64,000 nucleotides of DNA, taken from positions 1 to 64,000 of the forward strand of contig NZ_JABFMP010000021.1 of assembly GCF_013359595.1 (NCBI RefSeq). Direction: 5' to 3'. The notes beneath the pieces are model-generated. The model did no database searches and was not told the origin of the DNA. It saw only the letters and a list, made by a program, of their open reading frames with translations. The position numbers and the translations under genes were made by a program. This DNA comes from Pseudomonas sp. C1C7. GTDB taxonomy: Bacteria; Pseudomonadota; Gammaproteobacteria; Pseudomonadales; Pseudomonadaceae. Below, piece after piece: positions 1-8,438 of the stretch (positions within the stretch are counted from its first letter, which is position 1; every line of letters starts with the position of its first letter).

Positions 1-61
1 GTTGCACTCGACAGCTCCTGCAGAAGATTGCGTACCGTCTGCAGGAGTTGTCGAGTGCAAC
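1..61. repeat. Long inverted repeat at left edge (REP family)
   Basis: Arms at 1-23 and 39-61 pair with one G-U wobble around a 15-base loop. The outer arm reads GTTGCACTCGACA and the inner part CTCCTGCAG. It is followed at 62-80 by GAGGCTGCGATCTTTTGAT, the half-sequence of the GATCTTTTG REP family seen elsewhere in the window (14089, 55758). The element may continue to the left of the window. It lies upstream of the decarboxylase gene and may act as a transcript end for a gene outside the window. Confidence 0.8.
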
Positions 62-151
62 GAGGCTGCGATCTTTTGATCTTCAAAAATCCCGTTCCCT
101 GATGACCCTTTTCAGTGCATCGCACTCGCCACATGCGCTTCGACCCTCTAC

Positions 152-189
152 CCTGAGGTCATTGGCAGGCTCTGGTCTGCCGCCTCAGG
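152..189 (+). promoter_or_regulatory. Leader hairpin just upstream of the decarboxylase start
   Basis: The outer stem is CCTGAGG (152-158) with CCTCAGG (183-189). The inner stem is GGCAG (164-168) with CTGCC (177-181) around an 8-base loop. It ends 12 bases before the ATG at 202, and the only Shine-Dalgarno-like bases (GAG, 195-197) sit directly beside it. No T run follows, so it is not an ordinary terminator. A role in limiting translation is inferred. Confidence 0.4.
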
Positions 190-201
190 ACACTGAGCCC
201 C

Positions 202-2457
202 ATGTATAAAGATCTGAAATTCCCGGTCCTGATCGTCCACCGCGACATCAAGGCCGACACCGTCGCCGGCGATCGTGTGCGGGGCATCGCCCGGGAGCTG
301 GAACAGGAAGGTTTCAGCATCGTTTCGGCGATGGACTACACCGAAGGACGCCTGGTCGCGTCGACCCATCACGGTTTGTCGTGCATGTTGATCGCGGCGG
401 AAGACGCCAGCGCCCACTCTCATTTATTACAGAATATGGCCGAACTGATCGGGCTCGCTCGGGTGCGTGCGCCGGATCTGCCGATCTTCGCCCTGGGTGA
501 GCAGGTCACCCTGGAAAACGCGCCCGCCGACGCCATGGCCGAACTCAATCAACTGCGCGGCATCCTTTATCTGTTCGAAGACACCGTGCCGTTCCTCGCG
601 CGTCAGGTGGCCCGGGCTGCGCGCAAGTATCTGGACGGCCTGTTGCCGCCGTTCTTCAAGGCGCTGGTGCAGCACACCGCCGACTCCAACTATTCATGGC
701 ATACCCCGGGGCACGGCGGCGGTGTGGCCTATCACAAAAGTCCGGTAGGGCAGGCCTTCCACCAGTTTTTCGGGGAAAACACCCTGCGTTCGGACTTGTC
801 GGTTTCGGTACCCGAGCTGGGCTCGCTGCTCGATCACACCGGGCCCCTGGCGGAAGCCGAGGCCAGGGCGGCGCGCAACTTCGGCGCCGACCACACCTTC
901 TTCGTCATCAATGGCACGTCCACCGCGAACAAGATCGTCTGGCACTCCATGGTGGCCCGGGATGACCTGGTGCTGGTGGATCGCAACTGTCACAAGTCGG
1001 TACTGCACTCGATCATCATGACCGGTGCCATCCCGCTGTACCTGTGCCCGGAGCGCAATGAGCTGGGGATCATCGGCCCGATCCCGCTGAGTGAATTCAG
1101 CCCCGAATCGATCCAGGCCAAGATCGACGCCAGTCCGCTGACCCAAGGCAGGGCGCCGAAGGTCAAGCTGGCGGTGGTGACCAATTCGACCTATGACGGC
1201 CTGTGCTACAACGCCGAGCTGATCAAGCAGCAACTGGGCAACAGCGTCGAGGTTTTGCATTTCGATGAGGCCTGGTACGCCTACGCGGCGTTCCATGAGT
1301 TCTTCACCGGTCGCTACGGCATGGGCACGTCCTGCAGCGATGGCAGCCCGCTGGTGTTCACCACCCATTCGACCCACAAGCTGCTGGCCGCCTTCAGTCA
1401 GGCGTCGATGATTCACGTACAGGATGGCGGGGCCCGGCAGCTCGACCGGGATCGCTTCAACGAAGCCTTCATGATGCACATCTCCACCTCGCCGCAGTAC
1501 GGCATCATCGCCTCGCTGGATGTGGCCTCGGCGATGATGGAGGGCGGCGCCGGGCGTTCGCTGTTGCAGGAAATGTTCGATGAAGCCCTGAGTTTTCGCC
1601 GGGCGCTGGCCAATCTGCGTCAGCACATCGCGGCGGATGACTGGTGGTTCTCCATTTGGCAGCCACCGTCCGCGGAAGGCATCGACCGGGTGGAGACGGC
1701 GGACTGGTTGCTGCAACCTGGCGAGGACTGGCACGGTTTCGGCGATGTCACCGACGATTACGTGCTGCTCGACCCGATCAAGGTCACGCTGGTCATGCCC
1801 GGCCTCAACGCCGGTGGCGCCCTCAGCGAACGCGGGATTCCCGCCGCGGTGGTCAGCAAATTCCTCTGGGAGCGCGGCCTGGTGGTGGAGAAGACCGGGC
1901 TGTATTCGTTCCTGGTGCTGTTCTCCATGGGCATCACCAAGGGCAAATGGAGCACGCTGCTCACCGAGTTGCTGGAGTTCAAGCGCAGTTACGACGCCAA
2001 TGTCAGCCTGGCGAACTGCCTGCCCTGTGTCGCGCAGCAGAATGTCGCGCGTTATCAGGGCATGGGGCTGCGCGACCTGTGCGATCAGCTGCACGCCTGC
2101 TATCGCAGCAATGCCACGGCCAAGCATCTCAAGCGCATGTACACGGTGCTTCCCGAAGTCGTCATGAAACCCGCCGATGCCTACGATCATCTGGTGCGCG
2201 GCGATGTCGAAGCGGTGTCGATCGATGCCCTGGACGGGCGCATTGCCGCCGTGATGCTGGTGCCTTACCCGCCGGGCATCCCGTTGATCATGCCCGGCGA
2301 ACGCTTCACCGCAGCCACTCGCTCGATCATCGACTACCTGGCGTTTGCCCGCACGTTCGATAGCAGTTTTCCGGGGTTCGTTGCCGATGTGCACGGATTG
2401 CAACATGAAGATGAGGGCAATGGGCGGCAATACACCGTCGATTGCATAAAGGAATGA
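202..2457 (+). CDS. ldcA: Lysine/arginine/ornithine decarboxylase, PLP fold type I (LdcA-like)
   Basis: This 751-residue protein has the full length of the bacterial Orn/Lys/Arg decarboxylases: an N-terminal receiver-like wing domain (about 1-130), a PLP-binding core (about 160-600) and a C-terminal domain. The PLP lysine lies in the segment TTHSTHKLLAAFSQ, and HFDEAWYAY supplies the cofactor aspartate; both are intact. The family decarboxylates basic amino acids in the cytoplasm, giving cadaverine, agmatine or putrescine. In P. aeruginosa the closest protein by size and character is LdcA (PA1818), a lysine decarboxylase under arginine control. Substrate cannot be told from sequence, so lysine is an assignment by resemblance. 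The ATG at 202 is preceded by a strong leader hairpin and only a weak ribosome site. The next gene starts 14 bases after the stop and is probably cotranscribed. Confidence 0.85.
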   Translation: MYKDLKFPVLIVHRDIKADTVAGDRVRGIARELEQEGFSIVSAMDYTEGRLVASTHHGLSCMLIAAEDASAHSHLLQNMAELIGLARVRAPDLPIFALGEQVTLENAPADAMAELNQLRGILYLFEDTVPFLARQVARAARKYLDGLLPPFFKALVQHTADSNYSWHTPGHGGGVAYHKSPVGQAFHQFFGENTLRSDLSVSVPELGSLLDHTGPLAEAEARAARNFGADHTFFVINGTSTANKIVWHSMVARDDLVLVDRNCHKSVLHSIIMTGAIPLYLCPERNELGIIGPIPLSEFSPESIQAKIDASPLTQGRAPKVKLAVVTNSTYDGLCYNAELIKQQLGNSVEVLHFDEAWYAYAAFHEFFTGRYGMGTSCSDGSPLVFTTHSTHKLLAAFSQASMIHVQDGGARQLDRDRFNEAFMMHISTSPQYGIIASLDVASAMMEGGAGRSLLQEMFDEALSFRRALANLRQHIAADDWWFSIWQPPSAEGIDRVETADWLLQPGEDWHGFGDVTDDYVLLDPIKVTLVMPGLNAGGALSERGIPAAVVSKFLWERGLVVEKTGLYSFLVLFSMGITKGKWSTLLTELLEFKRSYDANVSLANCLPCVAQQNVARYQGMGLRDLCDQLHACYRSNATAKHLKRMYTVLPEVVMKPADAYDHLVRGDVEAVSIDALDGRIAAVMLVPYPPGIPLIMPGERFTAATRSIIDYLAFARTFDSSFPGFVADVHGLQHEDEGNGRQYTVDCIKE

Positions 2458-2471
2458 GGACGTTACCCAGT

Positions 2472-3086
2472 ATGCAAGTGGACATGAATCCGATTCACCC
2501 GGGGTTGTCGGTGCGCGTCGCCGACGATTGCTTTGCCGACTACATCTGGGCCAGTGATTTCAGTTTTGAAGTGGCTGCCTATGGAGCACCGCAGATTGGC
2601 GAGCCGGTTGAGCGGTGGTTGGTGACACCGATCACGCCCTACCAGAAATGCTATGGCATCGACCCTGAAGAGTTCAGCAGCTTTCGCGATGCCGCCGACA
2701 GCGCGATTTTCATGGCCTGGCTGGATGACGAGCCAGTCGGGCATCTGGTGGTCAGCACCAACTGGAACGGTTTCGCCCATATCGATGAACTGGCGGTGCA
2801 TGCTCCGGCGCGGCGTCATGGCGTGGCCCGGGCGCTGCTGGATGTAGCGCAATTCTGGAGTCGCAAGAAGAAGCTGCCGGGCATCATGCTGGAAACCCAG
2901 AACAATAATCTGGGCGCGTGTCGTTTGTACGAGCGTTGCGGTTATGTGATCGGCGGCATCGACCACATGCGCTATCGGGGCATCGACCCCAATACCGCGG
3001 AAATCGCGCTGTTCTGGTATCGCGTGTTCGACAATCCGCTGGAAAACCCGGTCAGCTCGCCATCATCGCCGCGGCTTGTTCCGTGA
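2472..3086 (+). CDS. GNAT-family N-acetyltransferase
   Basis: The product is about 204 residues with a GNAT core. The acetyl-CoA loop is recognisable around VHAPARRHGVARALLDVAQ, preceded by the beta-strand HIDELAV, and LETQNNNLGACRLYERCGYV is the typical fifth-strand region. I chose the ATG at 2472 because GAGGA lies 11 bases upstream, overlapping the end of the decarboxylase; a second ATG follows at 2484. Its position directly behind the decarboxylase suggests, by inference only, acetylation of a polyamine or amino acid. The 3' end overlaps the convergent LysR gene by 35 bases. Confidence 0.8.
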   Translation: MQVDMNPIHPGLSVRVADDCFADYIWASDFSFEVAAYGAPQIGEPVERWLVTPITPYQKCYGIDPEEFSSFRDAADSAIFMAWLDDEPVGHLVVSTNWNGFAHIDELAVHAPARRHGVARALLDVAQFWSRKKKLPGIMLETQNNNLGACRLYERCGYVIGGIDHMRYRGIDPNTAEIALFWYRVFDNPLENPVSSPSSPRLVP

Positions 3087-3945
3087 CGATTTCCAGCAAG
3101 GTCTGAACGGCGGGCGAAGGCTCGCCGTTTTTCAGTGTCAGGGCGTAGACGCTGATCGGTACGGCGGGGGACAGCGGGCAGGCATCGAGCCCTGCGGCCT
3201 TGGCGCCGAGGGCGGTGAAGGGATCGACGATGGCCAGGCCTTCCCCAGCCTCGACCATGCTGCGCATCATCTGGTGGGTCTGGACTCGCGTCTGAATCAC
3301 CGGTGCCGGGCGCAGGGCATGCAGTTTGTGCTCAAGGGCCGGGCTCAGCGGATCATGACCTTCGAGACCGACCATCGCCTGGCCCGCCAGATCCTGCAAC
3401 GAAATGTATTTCTGCTTCGGCTGCAGCCAGCCGTGGGGCGCGAGCAATTGCAGCTTGCCTTGGGCGATGACCTGACACTGGATCTCGCTGCGATCCGGAT
3501 CATGCAGGCTCAGGCCCAGGTCGCTTTCACGCAGCAACAGGCTCTTGACGATGTCGCGGGTGGGCTGGCTCATCAGCGTGCAGGGCGCGTCGGGCAAGCG
3601 CCGGCGCAGGGCGGCGATGCTTTGTGGCAAGAGTTGTTGGGCCAGTGGCGGGGTGCAGATGATGCGCAACGGCGGCGCCAGGTATTGCCGCAGGCTGCTG
3701 GCCAGGCGCTGGACTGGCTCGAGCGCATCGTAGACATGGGCGATTTCGACTTGCAGTTCCCGCGCTTCCCGGGTGGCCTGCAAGCGTCCGCGAACGCTGG
3801 AAAACAGCATGAAACCCAACTGATCCTCGGCCTCGCGCAAAATCCGTTCGACCTCGGTCACGGGCAACTGCAACCATTCGGCGGCGGTGCCCAGATGACC
3901 GGTCTGCAGGAGCGCCTGGATCACTTCGATATGGCGTAAACGCAT
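3052..3945 (-). CDS. LysR-family transcriptional regulator
   Basis: At 297 residues this has the normal LysR length. The winged helix-turn-helix is at residues 1-65 (IEVIQALLQTGHLGTAAEWL, then the LysR-like recognition helix), followed by a periplasmic-binding-protein-like effector domain from about residue 90 (PLRIICTPPLAQQLLPQ). The HTH is somewhat divergent: the usual S-Q-P/A-S-Q segment reads LPVTEVERI. Targets are unknown. The gene is not divergent from a neighbour; the next gene on the same strand is the small protein 88 bases upstream. Its stop lies inside the convergent acetyltransferase gene. Confidence 0.85.
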   Translation of the reverse strand: MRLRHIEVIQALLQTGHLGTAAEWLQLPVTEVERILREAEDQLGFMLFSSVRGRLQATREARELQVEIAHVYDALEPVQRLASSLRQYLAPPLRIICTPPLAQQLLPQSIAALRRRLPDAPCTLMSQPTRDIVKSLLLRESDLGLSLHDPDRSEIQCQVIAQGKLQLLAPHGWLQPKQKYISLQDLAGQAMVGLEGHDPLSPALEHKLHALRPAPVIQTRVQTHQMMRSMVEAGEGLAIVDPFTALGAKAAGLDACPLSPAVPISVYALTLKNGEPSPAVQTLLEIVTEQAAAMMAS

Positions 3946-4033
3946 GCGTGAAGTCCATGTTCAGCAGGTGAAGGAGTCAGCGCCTGAATCCTGATCCATG
4001 TCCGAGCGTGTGACTTCTGCTCATATCGCCCAA

Positions 4034-4258
4034 TCAGGACGCGGCGATCGATTCCGGTTCGCGGGTCAGCGTGACGCCCGACTGTACCAGTTGGAACTCG
4101 TTATCGGTGAGCTTGTTGACGCGGTCGCCGTGGGCCAGTTTGTAGGTGGTGACCGGTGCGCCGTCTACCGACGCGGTGGAGTCCTGGAACTCATGCACCG
4201 AATAAATGCGGCCTTCTGCGTCTCTTGCGTGGAATTGACCGACGAGTACTGCTGCCAT
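4034..4258 (-). CDS. Small conserved-looking protein of unknown function
   Basis: A 74-residue soluble protein with no signal peptide or membrane segment. The sequence has the look of a compact beta-rich fold (GRIYSVHEFQD, then GAPVTTYKLAHGDRVNKL, then EFQLVQSG). An AGAGG ribosome site precedes the ATG on the minus strand. I do not recognise the family. It sits 88 bases upstream of the LysR gene on the same strand and may share its transcript. Confidence 0.7.
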   Translation of the reverse strand: MAAVLVGQFHARDAEGRIYSVHEFQDSTASVDGAPVTTYKLAHGDRVNKLTDNEFQLVQSGVTLTREPESIAAS

Positions 4259-4441
4259 CTGCTTAGAACCTCTGGAGATAAAACGCTGGGGTTGCGGTTT
4301 GTGTAGACCGCTACCGGACGCGGGAAGTTTTCCCGGGCAAAAAAAATATTCAGGAACCGGATATACCTATGTTCACTGGTTCAAATGTCATCTGATCATC
4401 TATAACTAGAGGCTCCTCCCACGGACAAACGAGCGTTCCTC

Positions 4442-5002
4442 ATGAGCAATGTCTATACCGTCGCCGTAGTGGTCGGCAGCCTGCGTCAAGCCTCGATCAA
4501 CCGCAAGGTCGCCCTCGCGCTGGCGGATCTGGCGCCGGCCAATCTCAAGCTGAAAATCGTCGAAATCCGCGATCTGCCGCTCTATAGCGAAGATATCGAT
4601 GGTGAGACCCCGCCGGCAGCCTACAGCACTTTCCGACAGGAAGTGCGCTCATCCGACGCAGTGCTGTTCGTCACTCCCGAATACAACCGTTCGATTCCGG
4701 CACCGATGAAAAACGCCGTTGACGTGGGCTCGCGTCCCTATGGCCAGGCCGTCTGGAGCGGCAAGCCGGGCGCGGTGATCAGCGTCTCGCCGGGTGCCGT
4801 CGGCGGCTTCGGTGCAAACCATCATCTGCGCCAGTGCATGGTATTTCTCGACGTGCCGCTGATGCAGCAGCCGGAAGCCTATGTTGGCGGCGCGGGTACC
4901 GCGTTCGATGAGTCTGGCAAGCTGTCCGATTCGTTGCGTCCGTTCCTGCAGAAATTCATCGACAGCTTCGGCAAGTGGGTCGAGCAGCACAAGAAAGTCT
5001 GA
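4442..5002 (+). CDS. NADPH-dependent FMN reductase (ChrR/azoreductase type)
   Basis: A 186-residue flavodoxin-fold reductase. The phosphate-binding loop GSLRQASINRKVA (residues about 12-24) binds FMN, and TPEYNRSIPAPMKNAVD (about 77-93) is the family signature. Members are cytosolic dimers that reduce quinones, chromate or azo compounds with NAD(P)H. The gene stands 54 bases upstream of an ArsB-like transporter. A link to arsenic (as for ArsH) is possible, but this protein is shorter than ArsH. No ArsR or ArsC is visible nearby. Confidence 0.88.
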   Translation: MSNVYTVAVVVGSLRQASINRKVALALADLAPANLKLKIVEIRDLPLYSEDIDGETPPAAYSTFRQEVRSSDAVLFVTPEYNRSIPAPMKNAVDVGSRPYGQAVWSGKPGAVISVSPGAVGGFGANHHLRQCMVFLDVPLMQQPEAYVGGAGTAFDESGKLSDSLRPFLQKFIDSFGKWVEQHKKV

Positions 5003-5020
5003 TTTCATTGATTGTCCGGT

Positions 5021-5041
5021 AGCAGCTGTCTGACAGCTGCT
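5021..5041. promoter_or_regulatory. Perfect palindrome between FMN reductase and transporter
   Basis: AGCAGCTGTC (5021-5030) and GACAGCTGCT (5032-5041) are perfect inverted copies around a single central T. There is no following T run, so a factor-independent terminator is unlikely. It lies 16 bases before the transporter ATG. A protein-binding operator or an mRNA hairpin affecting translation is possible. Confidence 0.5.
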
Positions 5042-5056
5042 ACCCCTGTCTGGCGG

Positions 5057-6346
5057 ATGCCTATGCTGGTTGCTTCACTGATTTTCCTGCTGACCATCAC
5101 CCTGGTGATCTGGCAACCCAAAGGCCTCGGCGTCGGCTGGAGCGCTTTATTCGGCGCGGTGCTGGCATTGCTGTTCGGCGTCGTCCATCTCTCCGACATT
5201 CCCTTGGTGTGGCAGATCATCTGGAATGCCACCGGCACCTTCGTTGCGTTGATCATCATCAGCCTGCTGCTGGACGAGGCCGGTTTTTTTGCCTGGGCGG
5301 CACTGCACGTGGCGCGCTGGGGGCGGGGTAACGGGCGCAAGCTGTTCGCCTGCATGGTGTTGCTCGGTGCGCTGGTGTCGGCGTTGTTCGCCAACGACGG
5401 CGCGGCGCTGATCCTCACGCCCATCGTGATTTCCATGCTGGTGGCCTTGCGCTTTTCCCGGGCGGCAACCCTGGCGTTCGTCATGGGCGCCGGCTTCATC
5501 GCCGACACCGCGAGCCTGCCGCTGGTGGTCTCCAATCTGGTGAACATCGTTTCCGCTGACTTCTTCGATATCGGTTTCAACCGCTATGCGATGGTGATGA
5601 TGCCGGTCAATCTGGTCAGCGTCGCCGCGACTTTGGTTGTACTGATGTGGTTTTTCCGCCGCGACATTCCCGCGGACTATGACCCCGGGCAGCTTGAGCT
5701 TCCGGCGTCCGCCATTCACGACAAGGCGACGTTTTATGCCGGTTGGGCGGTGTTGGTGATTCTGCTGCTTGGCTGTTTTGCGCTGGAACCGCTGGGTATT
5801 CCGATCAGTGCGATCTCGGCGGTGTGTGCGGCGTTGCTGCTGTTCATCGCTGGAAGGGGGCACAAGATCTCCACGCGCAAGGTCATGAAGGGCGCGCCGT
5901 GGCACATCGTGATTTTCTCGCTGGGCATGTACCTGGTGGTCTACGGTCTGCGCAACGCCGGGCTCACCGCGTATCTGGCGGGGTGGCTGAACGGTTTCGC
6001 TGCCTATGGCGTGTGGGGCGCAGCCATGGGTACCGGGGTGCTGACGGCGTTGTTGTCATCGATCATGAACAATTTGCCGACGGTGTTGATTGGTCTGCTT
6101 TCGATCGATGCCAGCCAGGCGACCGGGGTGGTCAAGGAGGCGATGATCTATGCCAACGTCATCGGCAGCGATCTGGGGCCGAAAATCACCCCGATTGGCA
6201 GTCTGGCGACGTTGTTGTGGCTGCATGTGCTGGAGCGCAAGAACATCCGGATCGGGTGGGGCGCTTATTTTAGGGTGGGGATCGTGTTGACGGTGCCGGT
6301 GTTGTTGGTGACGTTGGCGGCGTTGGCGGTGCGGTTGTCCGTTTGA
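5057..6346 (+). CDS. ArsB/NhaD-superfamily ion transporter (ArsB-like)
   Basis: About 430 residues with 11-12 hydrophobic segments across the whole length, the size of ArsB. FANDGAALILTPIVISML and MNNLPTVLIGLLSI are the paired half-helix motifs of the arsenite-pump/ion-transporter superfamily. ArsB itself exports arsenite or antimonite from the cytoplasm. I start it at ATG 5057 (MPMLVASLIF) because the upstream extension would begin at a TTG before the palindrome; ATG 5063 is also possible. No arsR, arsC or arsA gene accompanies it, so the substrate could differ. Confidence 0.75.
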   Translation: MPMLVASLIFLLTITLVIWQPKGLGVGWSALFGAVLALLFGVVHLSDIPLVWQIIWNATGTFVALIIISLLLDEAGFFAWAALHVARWGRGNGRKLFACMVLLGALVSALFANDGAALILTPIVISMLVALRFSRAATLAFVMGAGFIADTASLPLVVSNLVNIVSADFFDIGFNRYAMVMMPVNLVSVAATLVVLMWFFRRDIPADYDPGQLELPASAIHDKATFYAGWAVLVILLLGCFALEPLGIPISAISAVCAALLLFIAGRGHKISTRKVMKGAPWHIVIFSLGMYLVVYGLRNAGLTAYLAGWLNGFAAYGVWGAAMGTGVLTALLSSIMNNLPTVLIGLLSIDASQATGVVKEAMIYANVIGSDLGPKITPIGSLATLLWLHVLERKNIRIGWGAYFRVGIVLTVPVLLVTLAALAVRLSV

Positions 6347-6394
6347 CCAGGTGGGGCGACAACCTGAATCTTCCTGATGTACACCGAACCACTG

Positions 6395-6494
6395 TGTGAG
6401 CGAGCCTGCTCGCGATGGTGGTCAACGATGACGCTGGCTGTCTGATGCCCCGCGGTATTCTGTCGTCCATCGCGAGCAAGCTCGCTCCTACAGG
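6395..6494. repeat. REP hairpin, GCGAGCAAGC family
   Basis: Arms TGTGAGCGAGCCTGCTCGCG (from 6395) and CGCGAGCAAGCTCGCTCCTA (6471-6490) are imperfect inverted copies around a GAT-rich centre. The right arm contains the stop codon of the minus-strand DUF1853 gene (TAG at 6488-6490), so the element forms the end of that gene. It lies between two convergent genes. Confidence 0.75.
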
Positions 6495-7435
6495 GGTTGT
6501 GTGTCCGGCCAGAGGTCCGATACCAGGAACAGCCGTTCGGCCTCTTCCCAATCGCCATCGGCATTTTCCGTCAGCCGCACCAGCAATTGCGCCGGCGCCA
6601 CGGGCGACAACTCACCCAGCCACGCCTTCAACTGCCCGGCATTCCAGGTGTGTTCCGCAGGGTAGTGCGCCGGGGCCAGCCAGGCGTGGCGGGGTAGGGG
6701 TTGCCAGCGTCCGGGCGGGCTTTGTGCGATAAATTCGGGCCAATCCTTCTGATGCAGCCAGCGACCGCGCAAGTGCTGCGGGTGCGCGCCGCGGGGCGAC
6801 TCTGCATGCCCCGGCCATGGATAGAGCAGGTAGCCACCCAGCCACAGGTGCGCATCGAACTGGCGGATATCCAGCGCCGCCAGCATTTCACGGCTTTCCG
6901 GGCGGGCGGAAATCGGCAGTTGATGCTGGCTCAGGTGCGTCAGTTTGCGGTCCAGTCGGTCATGGCAGCCGGGGCCCAGCCATTGCGCGGTGTCGCGGCC
7001 GTCGCCGTTTTGCGGGCCCAGATACAGCTTGATCGCCAGTTCCAGGTGATGCACGCCGTCGCGATCACGCAGCAGCATGTCCAGTTCGCCCAACGTGTGG
7101 CCCTCGCGGCGGATCGGCATGTTTGCTGCGATCAACTCGACCCCGGGCGCATGCTCGACGGCAAACTGCCAGAGGCGTTCGTAATACAGGCCCAGGCGCC
7201 GGGTGCGGGCCTGGGACAACCAGTGCAGCAGGCCGTAGCTGTCCTGATCCAGACGGCGCAACCACTGTTCCAGACGGCCCGGCGCCTGGACCCAGTCGCT
7301 GCCGGCCAGGGGATGACGCTGCGGCCAGGGTGCGTCGACCAGCATCGGCGGGGCGAGGATGACCCACGCCAGGTCGCGCACTTCGGGGTGGCGCAACTGG
7401 TGGGGTAACTGCGACAACTCTGGAAATAGGATCAT
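6488..7435 (-). CDS. DUF1853 family protein
   Basis: At 315 residues it matches the usual length of DUF1853. Characteristic stretches are RRLGLYYERLWQFA (about 81-94), the acidic GELDMLLRD (about 117-125) and HLELAIKLYLG (about 130-140). The spaced E-x-D...E-x-x-x-K pattern resembles PD-(D/E)XK nuclease-type active sites, but this is inference. It is transcribed away from nadK, a pairing common in Pseudomonas. The TAG stop is provided by the REP element at 6395-6494. Confidence 0.8.
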   Translation of the reverse strand: MILFPELSQLPHQLRHPEVRDLAWVILAPPMLVDAPWPQRHPLAGSDWVQAPGRLEQWLRRLDQDSYGLLHWLSQARTRRLGLYYERLWQFAVEHAPGVELIAANMPIRREGHTLGELDMLLRDRDGVHHLELAIKLYLGPQNGDGRDTAQWLGPGCHDRLDRKLTHLSQHQLPISARPESREMLAALDIRQFDAHLWLGGYLLYPWPGHAESPRGAHPQHLRGRWLHQKDWPEFIAQSPPGRWQPLPRHAWLAPAHYPAEHTWNAGQLKAWLGELSPVAPAQLLVRLTENADGDWEEAERLFLVSDLWPDTQPL

Positions 7436-7485
7436 CTTGCGAGCATAGCCTCAAACAGGAGTACGTCCCTGTCGCTGAAAGGATT

Positions 7486-7513
7486 TTGTCTATCCCGAGC
7501 TTTCGCCCATAAT
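7486..7513 (+). promoter_or_regulatory. Candidate sigma-70 promoter for nadK
   Basis: A TTGTCT -35-like box (7486-7491) and a CATAAT -10-like box (7508-7513) are separated by 16 bases. They stand 35 bases before the nadK ATG, so transcription would begin about 25 bases upstream of it. Confidence 0.45.
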
Positions 7514-7547
7514 CGTGCTTTTCGCCGTCGCAGAGCTTAGGGATCCC

Positions 7548-8438
7548 ATGGAGCAATTTCGTAATATCGGCATCATCGGTCGCCTGGGCAGCTCTCAGGT
7601 GCTGGATACCGTCCGCCGACTGAAACGCTTTCTGCTCGACCGTCACCTGCACGTGATCCTCGAAGACACCATCGCCGAAGTCCTGCCGGGCCACGGCCTG
7701 CAGACCTCGTCGCGCAAGATGCTCGGCGAAGTGTGTGACATGGTGATTGTGGTCGGCGGTGATGGCAGCCTGCTCGGCGCCGCCCGGGCGCTGGCCAAGC
7801 ACAACATTCCGGTGCTGGGCATCAACCGTGGCAGCCTGGGGTTCCTCACCGACATTCGTCCCGATGAACTGGAAGTCAAGGTCGCCGAAGTGCTCGACGG
7901 CCATTACCTGGTGGAAAACCGCTTCCTGCTGCAGGCTGAAGTCCGTCGCCACGCCGAGGCCATCGGCCAGGGCGATGCGCTGAACGACGTGGTCCTGCAC
8001 CCCGGCAAGTCCACGCGGATGATCGAGTTCGAGCTGTACATCGACGGCCAGTTCGTCTGCAGCCAGAAGGCTGACGGCCTGATCGTCTCGACGCCCACCG
8101 GCTCCACCGCCTACGCGCTGTCCGCCGGCGGTCCGATCATGCATCCCAAGCTCGACGCCATTGTAATTGTGCCGATGTACCCCCATACCTTGTCGGGCCG
8201 GCCGATTGTGGTCGATGGCAACAGTGAGCTGAAGATCGTCGTGTCCAAGGATATGCAGATTTACCCGCAAGTCTCGTGTGACGGGCAGAACCACTTTACC
8301 TGTGCGCCCGGCGACACCATTACCATCAGCAAGAAGGCCCAGAAGTTGCGGCTGATCCACCCGCTCGACCACAACTACTACGAAGTCTGCCGGACCAAGC
8401 TCGGCTGGGGCAGCAAGTTGGGTGGTGGAGGCGACTGA
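7548..8438 (+). CDS. nadK: NAD kinase
   Basis: A 296-residue enzyme that phosphorylates NAD to NADP in the cytoplasm. Diagnostic motifs are all present: VVVGGDGSLLGAAR (the GGDGS motif with the catalytic aspartate), NRGSLGFLTD, and DGLIVSTPTGSTAYALSAGG. I take the ATG at 7548 (MEQFRNIGIIGR) because the family begins there. The stop overlaps the ATG of the metallophosphoesterase by one base (TGATG), indicating translational coupling. It heads a same-direction run that may extend to pepN. Confidence 0.97.
   Translation: MEQFRNIGIIGRLGSSQVLDTVRRLKRFLLDRHLHVILEDTIAEVLPGHGLQTSSRKMLGEVCDMVIVVGGDGSLLGAARALAKHNIPVLGINRGSLGFLTDIRPDELEVKVAEVLDGHYLVENRFLLQAEVRRHAEAIGQGDALNDVVLHPGKSTRMIEFELYIDGQFVCSQKADGLIVSTPTGSTAYALSAGGPIMHPKLDAIVIVPMYPHTLSGRPIVVDGNSELKIVVSKDMQIYPQVSCDGQNHFTCAPGDTITISKKAQKLRLIHPLDHNYYEVCRTKLGWGSKLGGGGD

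Noticed and set aside
1..201. ArgR site upstream of the decarboxylase
   Set aside because: The only TGTCG match (50-54) is inside the REP arm and lacks the rest of the TGTCGC-N8-AA pattern.
2442..2471. Earlier ATG for the acetyltransferase
   Set aside because: It lies inside the decarboxylase frame and has no ribosome site; the ATG at 2472 has GAGGA upstream.
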